Shown here: in pieces, positions 14,502-22,548 of the stretch
Layout of the letters: every line of letters begins with the position of its first letter
Position numbering within the stretch: the stretch's first letter is position 1
From: Agathobacter sp.
GTDB taxonomy: Bacteria; Bacillota; Clostridia; Lachnospirales; Lachnospiraceae
Assembly (NCBI GenBank): GCA_017623935.1
Contig: JAGAOC010000058.1
Location: 1-40,707, forward strand
Direction: 5' to 3'
DNA length: 40,707 nt
Program-made: the position numbers and the translations under genes
The notes under the pieces: generated by a model
Told to the model about the DNA's origin: nothing
The model's database searches: none
What the model saw: the letters and a program-made list of their open reading frames with translations, nothing else

Positions 14502-15296
14502 CTATTTTTTCCAGCTGATCCATTCCTTGATCTGCTTTCCTGTCTCTACATAGAATTCATCGGTATAATGAGCCGGGAATGGTCCCCATTTATGATTGGC
14601 ATATCCCATGACCTTCTCTGGAGCGATCAGGAAATAAGATTTTTCCTCTTCTGCATATTCCCCTAAGACTTCTTTCATAATGGAATAGACTCTATGCAAT
14701 CTCTCGTTAGCATGAAGGATTTCCTCTGTATTCTCATATTCTGTAATGTTTCCTTCATCATCTATCATCTGGTCAGCATAATAAGTCTCAATCAAAATAA
14801 TCTGATCAATGGAAAATACCTGCAGCAGTTCTCCAATAGATAACTTAAAATTCTTTCGTATCTCTTCATCCGTGTAATCATCAAGGGATAATTCCCGATA
14901 TGCCGTCGCCTTATCTTTTAAATACTTGTCATAGTAGTTTTCAAAATGACCTGATTGGATACAGCGATAACTTTTTCCATCTATCTCAAATTCCGCAAGA
15001 TCAAACCGCTCTTCGATCAGATCCATGACCACATAATCCGCATCTGCTTCCTTTGCCATGTTCAGACAATTCTTAGAGACTTCCGCCACCATCATCTTGA
15101 CTTCCCACGGAAAATCATCCAGATAGTCCATATCCAGTTCTTCATATGTAACCGGATATCCCTCCAAAGGCATGAGGGCATAAGACATTCGCTGAATATT
15201 TAATGTCACCTCAAAGTCTTCTTCTGCTGTATGATTGAATACGTCCCTGGAAATACAGGAACCAAATGTAAAGATCTTCGTACTTTTCTCCGACAT
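14502..15296 (-). CDS. DUF6270-type protein (GSC-SRD motif)
   Basis: A 264-residue soluble protein with the N-terminal signature FTFGSCISRDVFN, which I associate with DUF6270 proteins. The GSC-x-SRD block looks like an SGNH-hydrolase-type start. Near the C-terminus NHKWGPFPAHYTDEFY supplies a His and Asp that could complete such a site. Relatives I know of are often found near polysaccharide or glycan genes, which would suggest acyl or glycan modification; no substrate can be given. It starts 10 nt after the stop of the AT-rich gene at 15307, with AAGGAGG inside the gap and no terminator between, so it is probably the fourth gene of that operon. Its base composition is nearer the chromosome average than the three AT-rich genes. 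Confidence 0.75.
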   Translation of the reverse strand: MSEKSTKIFTFGSCISRDVFNHTAEEDFEVTLNIQRMSYALMPLEGYPVTYEELDMDYLDDFPWEVKMMVAEVSKNCLNMAKEADADYVVMDLIEERFDLAEFEIDGKSYRCIQSGHFENYYDKYLKDKATAYRELSLDDYTDEEIRKNFKLSIGELLQVFSIDQIILIETYYADQMIDDEGNITEYENTEEILHANERLHRVYSIMKEVLGEYAEEEKSYFLIAPEKVMGYANHKWGPFPAHYTDEFYVETGKQIKEWISWKK

Positions 15297-15306
15297 ATGT
15301 GCCTCC

Positions 15307-16068
15307 TTAGGCTAATTGTAAATAATCATTTAATCCGCTACATCTATCAAATATCGATTTTTCTTTTAAATCAATCAACTTATCTCTTGTGGTTTTTTCT
15401 TTACAACAATACTTGCATTGTACATCGCAAACATTATTACATTGCTGTTCTGTCATATTTGCCTGAATCTGTGTGCAATCTTTTACCCAACACTCTGCAT
15501 TTTTATCAAAACATTGACCACTTTTCGTTATTTGAAAGTATCCATTTATCATTTTGCTAGTCTCTACAAGCAAATAATTTAAAAAGTGTTCTCTATTGGA
15601 AAGATTCGTATTTTCTATCTGCTTAATGTAGCCTTGCACGACTGGATCAACATAATAATCAATCGCATCTTTAATGCATTGACTAACAAACCCAACTATG
15701 TCCCAATCCTTATAATTGCACGATAACTTTACCAACTCATCATATGATAAATATAACTCTTCAAAACAATAATATGTTGTGTATTGAAAAGTTACCCCTG
15801 CTCTTTTACATCGTGCAGCTGTCTTTATGATAAAATCACTTGGTACATAATTCTTTGTATTTGCAATATTATCAAACGCCACAAAAAGAATATCGCCTTT
15901 TTGAATCTTAGTAAATACATTTGTTACTTGTTCTTGTAATCGTGTATTTCCGCCTCCACCTACTGACAGTGGTTCTAATACATAATTTTCTGCTCCCATA
16001 AATGTATCTGCAACTATTTTCCAAAAATCTCGAGCAGAATTCTTGTCCTCAGTAACTATATAAAGCAT
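15307..16068 (-). CDS. Unknown protein, TOPRIM/RloB-like N-terminus and Cys-rich C-terminus
   Basis: A 253-residue protein with no confident family. The first half has a strand-acid pattern MLYIVTEDKNS (Glu7), a glycine-rich SVGGGGNTRL, a second strand ending in an acid, ILFVAFDNI (Asp66), and YYCFEELYLSYDEL (Glu103/104). This order resembles TOPRIM-type nucleases such as RloB, where an early Glu, a DxD strand and a CFE-W-LLHF motif occur; that is my inference. The last 50 residues contain eight cysteines (GQC, AEC, KDC, QQC, NVC, VQC, YCC), likely a metal cluster. Start 16068 is preferred because its ATG overlaps the ATPase stop (TAATG) with AAAGGG 9 nt before. Strongly AT-rich. Confidence 0.7.
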   Translation of the reverse strand: MLYIVTEDKNSARDFWKIVADTFMGAENYVLEPLSVGGGGNTRLQEQVTNVFTKIQKGDILFVAFDNIANTKNYVPSDFIIKTAARCKRAGVTFQYTTYYCFEELYLSYDELVKLSCNYKDWDIVGFVSQCIKDAIDYYVDPVVQGYIKQIENTNLSNREHFLNYLLVETSKMINGYFQITKSGQCFDKNAECWVKDCTQIQANMTEQQCNNVCDVQCKYCCKEKTTRDKLIDLKEKSIFDRCSGLNDYLQLA

Positions 16069-16526
16069 TAATACCATCCCTTTATATCAAATAAATATTC
16101 TAAAACTGTTTCGTTATCCTTATTATCTTTCTTCAATTCTGCAAAATGGTTTGGCGATAGATCAATTCCCATCGCTTTTCTTAAAAATAATAAATATCGA
16201 TTTTCTCTATCATGATTAATATAATCCACTATTTTATCATTTAAAATAAATTCAGCTCTATCAATGATAATTAATTTATTTTTCTGATCTACTAGTTTTT
16301 CTACATTGTCATCCGTTAAAATAAATACATTATCCGCATTATATGGCTTTAGTGACTTATTCTTATCTTTTGAAATATTACTTAGCAAGGTACAGATCAA
16401 TGTTTTTCCTGTTGCACTATCTCCTGAAACAATTGTCTTGTCGCCTTTAAATTTCAGATTAAATTTATTTTCATTTTTATCTGCAAATTTCAGTATGTTG
16501 CGTTCCCAGTTATAACAATTCTCCAT
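16068..16526 (-). CDS. Small P-loop ATPase, unknown function
   Basis: A 152-residue protein with a Walker A motif SGDSATGKT (about residues 34-42) and a Walker B-like strand KLIIIDRAEFIL (about 84-95). In Walker B a single Asp is followed by Arg, and the catalytic Glu may be that of AEF. No arginine finger, ABC signature or second domain is visible, so it is much shorter than usual AAA, ABC or OLD-type ATPases. It may act as a small NTP-dependent switch, or need partners. It has AAAGGA 7 nt before its ATG, starts 16 nt after the DUF4869-like gene, and overlaps the downstream gene by one base. The sequence is very AT-rich: 12 G/C in the 60 bases from 16081. Confidence 0.78.
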   Translation of the reverse strand: MENCYNWERNILKFADKNENKFNLKFKGDKTIVSGDSATGKTLICTLLSNISKDKNKSLKPYNADNVFILTDDNVEKLVDQKNKLIIIDRAEFILNDKIVDYINHDRENRYLLFLRKAMGIDLSPNHFAELKKDNKDNETVLEYLFDIKGWY

Positions 16527-16542
16527 TTTATGATCCTTTCAC

Positions 16543-16998
16543 TTAAAAATCAATCATAGAACTGATATGCCTTTTCCCATCAATACAATAATCCCTATCC
16601 GAACATTTATAAGTATTATTACTATGTTGTAAAAGCACCTCTATATCATCTTCATTTTTCTCGATCAATCGGAATAATTCTTCAAGCGCATTCCACCCAC
16701 ATTCAATTGCATTGATTGCTTTTATTGTAGGATAAATCTGTGGATTTTCATAGATAAATAAATAATTTAATACCGTTTTACACCCGCTAGACAGATCTTC
16801 AATATTACATTCTCCATAAGGTGTTCTAATTTTACCTGTATTGACATCCAACAACTCTGCATTATCTATTTTTTTCATAACTCCAATACTGTCGTCGTGA
16901 AAAGATTTTGCAGTTACATTTAATCGAAAAAAAGATTCATTATCTATTATAAGTTCATTGTCTAGATATTTTGTTTCATCAGTGCTGATATTTATCAT
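16543..16998 (-). CDS. DUF4869-like protein, first gene of the AT-rich cassette
   Basis: A 151-residue soluble protein. The segment DLSSGCKTVLNYLFI, then AIECGWNALEELFRL and EDDIEVLLQHS, is arranged like DUF4869 proteins as I remember them (an LSGGVKTL block, a cysteine-containing helix, then a strand ending in LHHLMDF). I treat this as a likely but unproven match. It begins an operon: a good promoter lies 29 nt upstream (17027-17055), and the previous gene's terminator is just before that. The ribosome binding site is weak (AGGT). The last residues are HISSMIDF. No known activity. AT-rich like its two downstream neighbours. Confidence 0.68.
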   Translation of the reverse strand: MINISTDETKYLDNELIIDNESFFRLNVTAKSFHDDSIGVMKKIDNAELLDVNTGKIRTPYGECNIEDLSSGCKTVLNYLFIYENPQIYPTIKAINAIECGWNALEELFRLIEKNEDDIEVLLQHSNNTYKCSDRDYCIDGKRHISSMIDF

Positions 16999-17026
16999 AT
17001 AGACCTACTTTCAAATTTTTCTTTCT

Positions 17027-17055
17027 ATTATAACGCTGAATTAGTAAAAATACAA
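17027..17055 (-). promoter_or_regulatory. Promoter of the AT-rich cassette
   Basis: A perfect TATAAT (17027-17032) with TTGTAT (17050-17055) 17 nt upstream on the minus strand. It sits between the deacetylase terminator and the first cassette gene, so the cassette is its own transcription unit. Confidence 0.75.
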
Positions 17056-17075
17056 ATTTCTAGTATTAGATTTTC

Positions 17076-17112
17076 AAAAACAAAACAAGGAGCACCGTTA
17101 TAGTGTTCCTTG
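17076..17112 (-). terminator. Rho-independent terminator after the PdaB-like gene
   Basis: Arms CAAGGAGCAC (17086-17095) and GTGTTCCTTG (17103-17112), 10 bp with one G-U pair and a 7-nt loop. TTTTGTTTTT follows on the minus strand. Confidence 0.85.
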
Positions 17113-17143
17113 CATTGATCATCGTTATTTATTTAATATAATC

Positions 17144-17947
17144 TCAATCCGCCACCTGCATACCTGTCACATCCATATGATAATTCTCCCGCATGATAAG
17201 CTGGGAGATTGGTACAAATTCATACCCCTGCTCCTTTAGCTTGGTGATCATCTGATCCAGTGCTTCGGCAGTGTATTTCGCCCCGTTATGACAGAGGATG
17301 ATAGACCCGGGTCCTAGATCCTTGTGATTGCAGACCGTGTTAATGATAGAGTCTACGCCATAGTCTTTCCAGTCGAGAGAATCCACATCCCATTGTATCG
17401 GATAATAATTCAAACTATATACCGTATCTACCACGGTATTATCATAGGCTCCATAAGGCGGGCGGAACAAAAACATTTCATATCCTGTCAACTCTTTTAC
17501 CTTATCGTGAACCTGGGTGATCTCCTTTATCTGTTCCTCCTGAGAAATAGTGGTCATGTCATAATGGTGCTCACTGTGATTTCCCAGGTCATGCCCCTGA
17601 CTGACCAGATATTTCACGCAGTCCGGGTTGTCTTCCACCCAGCCTCCTGTCATGAAAAAAGTCACTTTGATCTGGTGCTTTTCCAGAATATCCATGATGT
17701 TCTGGAAGTCCTCAGCTCCCCAAGCCGCATCAAAACTAAGGGCAATCTTCTTTTCGGTGGTATCCACAGAATAGATTGGCAGTTTTCTGTCTCCAAATGA
17801 ACTATTGGTGATCAGCGCTTCCGTTGCTTTTTGTGACATAAAAGAGATCAATAGGAAAAGAGCCAGCAGGACAAATCCCCATTTTACATTATCCCGTGAC
17901 TCTTTTTCACTTAAAAATTTCCTATGTAATTTTCGCAATACAGACAT
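17144..17947 (-). CDS. PdaB-like polysaccharide deacetylase
   Basis: A 267-residue protein with an N-terminal membrane anchor (WGFVLLALFLLISFM, about residues 24-38) and an extracellular NodB domain. Motif 1 is ALSFDAAWG; motif 2 HSEHHYD supplies the metal histidines; motif 3 is RPPYGAYD; motif 4 is DVDSLDW; motif 5 is LCHNG. Motif 1 has D-A-A-W-G instead of D-D-G, so the second (metal) Asp is missing, as in the sporulation-type PdaB group; catalytic activity is therefore uncertain. The ATG at 17947 has GGAG 7 nt upstream; an in-frame GTG and ATG further 5' lack a usable site. Likely role in cell wall or spore cortex glycan handling. Ends at the terminator at 17076-17112. Confidence 0.88.
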   Translation of the reverse strand: MSVLRKLHRKFLSEKESRDNVKWGFVLLALFLLISFMSQKATEALITNSSFGDRKLPIYSVDTTEKKIALSFDAAWGAEDFQNIMDILEKHQIKVTFFMTGGWVEDNPDCVKYLVSQGHDLGNHSEHHYDMTTISQEEQIKEITQVHDKVKELTGYEMFLFRPPYGAYDNTVVDTVYSLNYYPIQWDVDSLDWKDYGVDSIINTVCNHKDLGPGSIILCHNGAKYTAEALDQMITKLKEQGYEFVPISQLIMRENYHMDVTGMQVAD

Positions 17948-18008
17948 TTTCATACTCCACACAAACTTGATTATCTAAATTTATGCAAAAGTATCCGAAA
18001 ATATTCTA

Positions 18009-18701
18009 CTATGCCAGCTCGCCTGCCCGTTTAATGAACTTCACCACAACGGCGATAGACTGTAAAGCAGCTTTCTCCGCAAAAGTCTGATAATCCACTG
18101 CTCCGCCTTCACTATCAGAAATGGAACGTAAGATTGCAAATGGAACTTTATTCATATAACATACATGACCAATGCTTCCACCTTCCATCTCTGCTGCAAT
18201 GGCTTCAAAACGTTCACGAAGAAGTTTCTTCTTGTCAGGATCAGCAATGAACTGATCTCCTGTAGCAATGGTTCCTTTCAGATAAGAAATCTTCTCCTCT
18301 TCCAGACATTCACATAACAGATTGATCATCTTTGGATCGCCTGGCAGGAAGATCTCGTTGATCCCAGAAAGAAGTCCCACTGGATCCCCTAATGGAGAAG
18401 TATCCATATCATGCTGAACCACCTGGGTTGCTACTGCCACATCAAGAAGCCCCAGATCCTTGGTTAAAGCTCCTGCAACGCCTATATTAATAATCATATC
18501 CACATTATACTTCAAGATCATTGCTTCTGCGCAAATTGCGGCAAATACCTTACCTACGCCACAAACTGCTGCCACGATTTCTGTCTCGTCAATTTTACCA
18601 CAGATGAAATTCACCCCACTGTAAGTCTCAGTAGTGATATCTGTCATAGATTCCTTTAAGTTATCAACTTCCATCTGCATTGCGCCAATAATACCGATCA
18701 T
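18009..18701 (-). CDS. mtnN: 5'-methylthioadenosine / S-adenosylhomocysteine nucleosidase
   Basis: A 230-residue MTA/SAH nucleosidase (Pfs). It hydrolyses S-adenosylhomocysteine to adenine plus S-ribosylhomocysteine, the LuxS substrate. Family features: MIGIIGAMQMEV at the N-terminus, VGKVFAA, NIGVAGAL, GDQFI, EMEGGSIGHVC (nucleoside-binding Met-Glu) and ILRSISDSEGG with the catalytic Asp. It starts 3 nt after the luxS stop with GGAGG inside the luxS end, so the two are co-translated. Consecutive pathway steps in one operon. Confidence 0.97.
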   Translation of the reverse strand: MIGIIGAMQMEVDNLKESMTDITTETYSGVNFICGKIDETEIVAAVCGVGKVFAAICAEAMILKYNVDMIINIGVAGALTKDLGLLDVAVATQVVQHDMDTSPLGDPVGLLSGINEIFLPGDPKMINLLCECLEEEKISYLKGTIATGDQFIADPDKKKLLRERFEAIAAEMEGGSIGHVCYMNKVPFAILRSISDSEGGAVDYQTFAEKAALQSIAVVVKFIKRAGELA

Positions 18702-18704
18702 TTT

Positions 18705-19166
18705 CTATTCCTCCGGATAAGTAAAATTCAAATTGTCCCAGTTCTCCAGAACTGCAAGGTATTTCTCACATTCTTTCTTTGCTTCTTCCAATGAAAGATT
18801 CTCGTAATGACCACACTCAATGGCTGAAGCCCCAAATACTGGTTCTTCGTGGGATAAGATCTGTTTTAAAACCTCTTTGGTAATCTCAAAGACTTCCACA
18901 GCAGGAACATCTTTGACCAAAAGGTAAAATCCAGTCTGGCATCCCATTGGTCCAAAATACACTACTTGATCTGCGATCTTAGAATTACGGATATAAGTTG
19001 CAAACATATGCTCAACGGAATGCATTGCTTCGTTGCTCATATAATCTCCGTTATTTGGTTTTCTTGTTCTTAAGTCGTAAGTGATCACATTGCCATCTTC
19101 TCTGGAAATATAAAATCCAGGAGTCAGAACATTATGATCGATGGTAAAACTCTTAATTCTTTCCAT
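18705..19166 (-). CDS. luxS: S-ribosylhomocysteine lyase (AI-2 synthase)
   Basis: A 153-residue LuxS protein. It converts S-ribosylhomocysteine to homocysteine and DPD, the precursor of autoinducer-2. The metal site motif is HSVEHMFATYIRN (HxxEH); the catalytic Cys is in GPMGCQTGFYL; the third metal ligand region is ECGHYENL. Full family length. The ATG follows AAGGAGA. It lies 13 nt after the chemoreceptor gene and 3 nt before mtnN, so chemoreceptor, luxS and mtnN appear to be one transcript. Confidence 0.98.
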   Translation of the reverse strand: MERIKSFTIDHNVLTPGFYISREDGNVITYDLRTRKPNNGDYMSNEAMHSVEHMFATYIRNSKIADQVVYFGPMGCQTGFYLLVKDVPAVEVFEITKEVLKQILSHEEPVFGASAIECGHYENLSLEEAKKECEKYLAVLENWDNLNFTYPEE

Positions 19167-19179
19167 GATGTCTCCTTTT

Positions 19180-20646
19180 TTATCCTCGTGCTACTCTTCC
19201 CATTTCTTCGGAAATCTGGCTGATATCTCCCAATACTGCATTCATGTTTTTCAAAGCGTCCATAGAAGAATCGCTTAGAGACATGGCAGTTTCTGTGGAA
19301 GCTGCCACCTGCTGCTCAGTAGCAGACAGATTGGTTATGCTGTCCATGATCAGGCCGTTGGCAGTTACGATATTTGCAACGGAATTACTAACCTGCATAA
19401 CTCCATTGTAAAGCACGTCAGTCTCTGCTTTGATACTTACCAGTTTATCTCCCGTCTGAGTGATCAGCTCATTCTGTTTGTCTGCGTATTCTGCAGATAA
19501 GGTCATACTGTTTGCTGCAGATTCTGCATCTTCTGTCAGTTTTGCAATAATATTACTGATCTCCTCAGTTGCCTTCCTGGTGTCCTCAGAAAGCTTACGG
19601 ATCTCATCTGCAACAACCGCAAATCCTTTTCCGGCTTCGCCAGCTCGCGCAGCTTCAATAGAAGCATTTAACGCCAAAAGGTTGGTCTGGCTGGAAATTC
19701 CCAGGATGGTATTGGTAATCTCCTGTACATCCCGGATACTTTCATTCAACTGCTCGGTGGTCTGCTTCGTTTCTGTATTGATCTTAGCCACTTCTGTTGC
19801 CTGTTTCTTCAACTGCTCGATCAGTAAAACACCCTCTTCTACAGAAGCATGAGTTCTAGTAGAGATCTCTTCCATATTTCTGGCTTCGTCTCCCACGTCA
19901 TTAATGCTCTGCTGGATATCTGCAGTCTGACCGGTCTGTTTCTCAATAGCTTCCGCATTCATTCTGGTACTCTGGGCAATTTCAGAAACAGAATCATTGC
20001 TGGTCTTCATGGTCTCGGTCAATGCAGACGCCATCTCCTGCGCATCCACAAAACGCTTATTTAATTCCTCTGCTAAATGTACGATATCATGAGAGGTCTT
20101 AAGCTGCTGGTCAGCTCCATGGCGTACCGTCTGAATGGATTCTGCATTCTGTCTATTCTGTAATTTTGTAATTGTACAAGCAATCGTGCAAGTTGCAACA
20201 ACATATACAATATCTACAACAAATGCAACAGGTGTCATAGTTCCTTTATTAATTAGCATAATTCCATAAACAACAGTGCCAAGAATTGCTGCCCCTGCTC
20301 CCATAATAGACATCTGCATACTGGAGAACAGCATAACAAGCATTGCAATAGAATAAACGATAGCATACATTTCCGGTAGATCACCAGAAAATATGGTAAC
20401 TAAATACAACAGGATCATTGCCACACTGCAAATATGTCGATATACCATACTATCTTTGAATTTCCCATATAAAAGCGTAACAACCAAAATGATCAGGATT
20501 CCCACGGCCAAACGCACCAACAGTGGCGGCGTGACTGCATTAACGAATCCCAATACTGTGATCAGCAAAATACTCACCGCAATGATAATTGAGATGATCA
20601 TTCCCAATCTGTTCTTTTCCCTAATCTGTTTTTTCTCAAGTTCCAT
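19180..20646 (-). CDS. Methyl-accepting chemotaxis protein with multi-helix membrane sensor
   Basis: A 488-residue chemoreceptor. The N-terminus (about residues 14-165) consists of about six transmembrane helices with very short loops, so there is no extracellular Cache or four-helix ligand domain and no obvious HAMP. The rest is a long coiled-coil signalling domain with the conserved tip [18 protein letters not shown] followed by [12 protein letters not shown]. No C-terminal CheR-docking pentapeptide is visible. Signals would go to a CheA/CheW array. It lies 18 nt after pepF and 13 nt before luxS with no terminator between. A polytopic sensor suggests perception of membrane or energy state, or of small molecules inside the membrane; the ligand is unknown. 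Confidence 0.93.
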   Translation of the reverse strand: MELEKKQIREKNRLGMIISIIIAVSILLITVLGFVNAVTPPLLVRLAVGILIILVVTLLYGKFKDSMVYRHICSVAMILLYLVTIFSGDLPEMYAIVYSIAMLVMLFSSMQMSIMGAGAAILGTVVYGIMLINKGTMTPVAFVVDIVYVVATCTIACTITKLQNRQNAESIQTVRHGADQQLKTSHDIVHLAEELNKRFVDAQEMASALTETMKTSNDSVSEIAQSTRMNAEAIEKQTGQTADIQQSINDVGDEARNMEEISTRTHASVEEGVLLIEQLKKQATEVAKINTETKQTTEQLNESIRDVQEITNTILGISSQTNLLALNASIEAARAGEAGKGFAVVADEIRKLSEDTRKATEEISNIIAKLTEDAESAANSMTLSAEYADKQNELITQTGDKLVSIKAETDVLYNGVMQVSNSVANIVTANGLIMDSITNLSATEQQVAASTETAMSLSDSSMDALKNMNAVLGDISQISEEMGRVARG

Positions 20647-20664
20647 ACCCCAATCCCCCGTTTC

Positions 20665-22470
20665 TTAGTTTAAATGTTTTTCTAAAAGTTCCAGATACTC
20701 TTCAAATACCTCTAACGCATCATTTACCGGTGCTGGTGTGCTCATATCCACCCCTGCATCTGCCAGCAGGTCAATAGGATCTTTCCGACACCCTCCTGAT
20801 AAAAAGTTGTTAATGTATTTATCTACTGCCGGCTTTCCTTCCTCTAAGATCTTCTTAGAAAAAGCTGTGGCAGCTGAGTAACCGGTTGCATACTGATATA
20901 CATAATAGGATGTATAGAAATGCGGGATCCTCATCCATTCCCTGTCTATTTCTTCATCCACTACAATATCCGGTCCATAATACAGCACGTTCAGATCGTG
21001 ATAGATCTGGTTCAAAGATTCCTTCGTCAGCGCTTCCCCCGCCACTAATCTGCTATGAACCATATGTTCAAATTCCGCAAACATGGTCTGTCGGAATAAA
21101 GTTGTTCTAAAATCATCCAGATAATGATTCACCAGATACATCTTCTCTTCTTCATCTGTGGAATTTGCAAGAAGATATTTCATAAGCAAAGCCTCATTAC
21201 AAGTAGAAGCTACTTCTGCCACAAAGATCAGATAATCTGCATAAGTGATCGGCTGATTCTGATTGGAATAATAAGTATGCATGGCATGACCCATTTCATG
21301 AGCCAAAGTAAACATACTCTCTAAATTCTCCTGATAATTTAAGAGTACATAAGGATGAGTTCCATAAGCTCCCCAAGAATAAGCTCCACTTCGCTTATTC
21401 TCATTCTCATATACATCGATCCAGCCCTCTGTGTATCCTCTTTTTAAAATGGAAACGTATTCTTCTCCCATTGGCGCTAATGCCTCTGCTACAATACGCT
21501 CTGCCTCTTCAATGGTGTACTTTTTCTCGGTCTGTCCTGCCAACGGCACGAAAAGATCATACATATGAAGCAGCTCCACTCCTAAGGCTTTCTTCCTAAG
21601 AGAAATATATCGATGCATAGCCGGAAGGTGTTTATGCACCGCCTCGATCAGATTATCATAGACATTTTCCGGGATATTTCCACTGTTCAGATGCCTTGCT
21701 CTGGTACTGGAAAAATGTCTTGCCTTCGCATAAAAACGTTCCTGCTTTAAATGTGCCAAAAACGTAGCTGCAATGGTATTCCCCAGCTTCCCATATACAC
21801 TGTAAAGCGACTTGTAAGCCTGCTCCCTGACGTGAATATCCTGATTCGTAAGCAGTGTAGTGTAATTTCCATGGGTGACCGGAATCTCTTCTCCGTCAGC
21901 CCCTTGAATGGATGGAAATTTCATATCTGCATTATTCAGCATAGCGAAAATATTCTTAGGCGATACCGCCATCTCTCCGGCTGCTGCTAAAAGACTCTCT
22001 TCCTCATTAGAAAGAGTGTGTGCTTTGTCCCGACAGATCACCTCAAGGGCTCTTCTATAATTCTCCAATTCCGGCTCTTCTTTATAGAAAGAAGCCAATC
22101 TATCTTCCGGTATCTCTAAGATCTCTGGTGAAGCAAAGGCACAAGCACTGTTTACCGCTGCCATTAACGTATCACATTTTGCAGAATATGCTTGATATTT
22201 TGCCACCTGAGTATCCTGATGGTAACTCTCATTGGCATAGACATATACTCTCCCAAAATGAAATCCGAGTTTATCATTTAACTGAAAATATTCCAGCAGG
22301 CGGGAAGCACACTCTCCCAGGGTTCCCTGCAGTTTCTTCATCTTCTCTGCCAATTCCATGACAAGATCATATTCTTGTTCCCAGAGCTTGTCACTCTCAA
22401 AAAGGTCTGCTAATTTCCACTGATATCTGGTGTCAATCTCTTCTCTTTTCTTTAAATACTGTTCTGCCAT
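20665..22470 (-). CDS. pepF: Oligoendopeptidase F (M3 metallopeptidase)
   Basis: A 601-residue cytosolic zinc peptidase of family M3B that cleaves short peptides. The zinc motif is TLAHEMGHAMHTYYS (HExxH, near residue 390), with the third ligand Glu in FVAEVASTCNEALL. The family pattern near the C-terminus, FYTSYYVYQYATGYSAA, is present. The start at 22470 is ATG with AAGGG 7 nt upstream; a TTG two codons earlier is less likely. First gene of a probable pepF-chemoreceptor-luxS-mtnN run. Confidence 0.96.
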   Translation of the reverse strand: MAEQYLKKREEIDTRYQWKLADLFESDKLWEQEYDLVMELAEKMKKLQGTLGECASRLLEYFQLNDKLGFHFGRVYVYANESYHQDTQVAKYQAYSAKCDTLMAAVNSACAFASPEILEIPEDRLASFYKEEPELENYRRALEVICRDKAHTLSNEEESLLAAAGEMAVSPKNIFAMLNNADMKFPSIQGADGEEIPVTHGNYTTLLTNQDIHVREQAYKSLYSVYGKLGNTIAATFLAHLKQERFYAKARHFSSTRARHLNSGNIPENVYDNLIEAVHKHLPAMHRYISLRKKALGVELLHMYDLFVPLAGQTEKKYTIEEAERIVAEALAPMGEEYVSILKRGYTEGWIDVYENENKRSGAYSWGAYGTHPYVLLNYQENLESMFTLAHEMGHAMHTYYSNQNQPITYADYLIFVAEVASTCNEALLMKYLLANSTDEEEKMYLVNHYLDDFRTTLFRQTMFAEFEHMVHSRLVAGEALTKESLNQIYHDLNVLYYGPDIVVDEEIDREWMRIPHFYTSYYVYQYATGYSAATAFSKKILEEGKPAVDKYINNFLSGGCRKDPIDLLADAGVDMSTPAPVNDALEVFEEYLELLEKHLN

Positions 22471-22510
22471 TCTCAAACCCTTCTTAAAAACTATTTCTGA
22501 ATATGGAGAA

Positions 22511-22537
22511 CACCAGGCAAGGTTTCCCCGCCTGGTG
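22511..22537 (-). terminator. Hairpin after the first LCP gene, possible weak terminator
   Basis: Arms CACCAGGC (22511-22518) and GCCTGGTG (22530-22537) form an 8-bp stem just 11 nt after the LCP stop. There is no T run on the minus strand, so it may attenuate or protect the 3' end rather than fully terminate. Confidence 0.45.
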
Positions 22538-22548
22538 AATCAAAAGCC

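Noticed and set aside
15307-17000. Cassette as a prophage or transposon insertion
   Set aside because: No integrase, transposase, flanking direct repeats or tRNA attachment site could be seen; only base composition hints at transfer.
17324-17800. 158-codon plus-strand open frame
   Set aside because: Antisense to the polysaccharide deacetylase, whose motifs are intact in the other strand.
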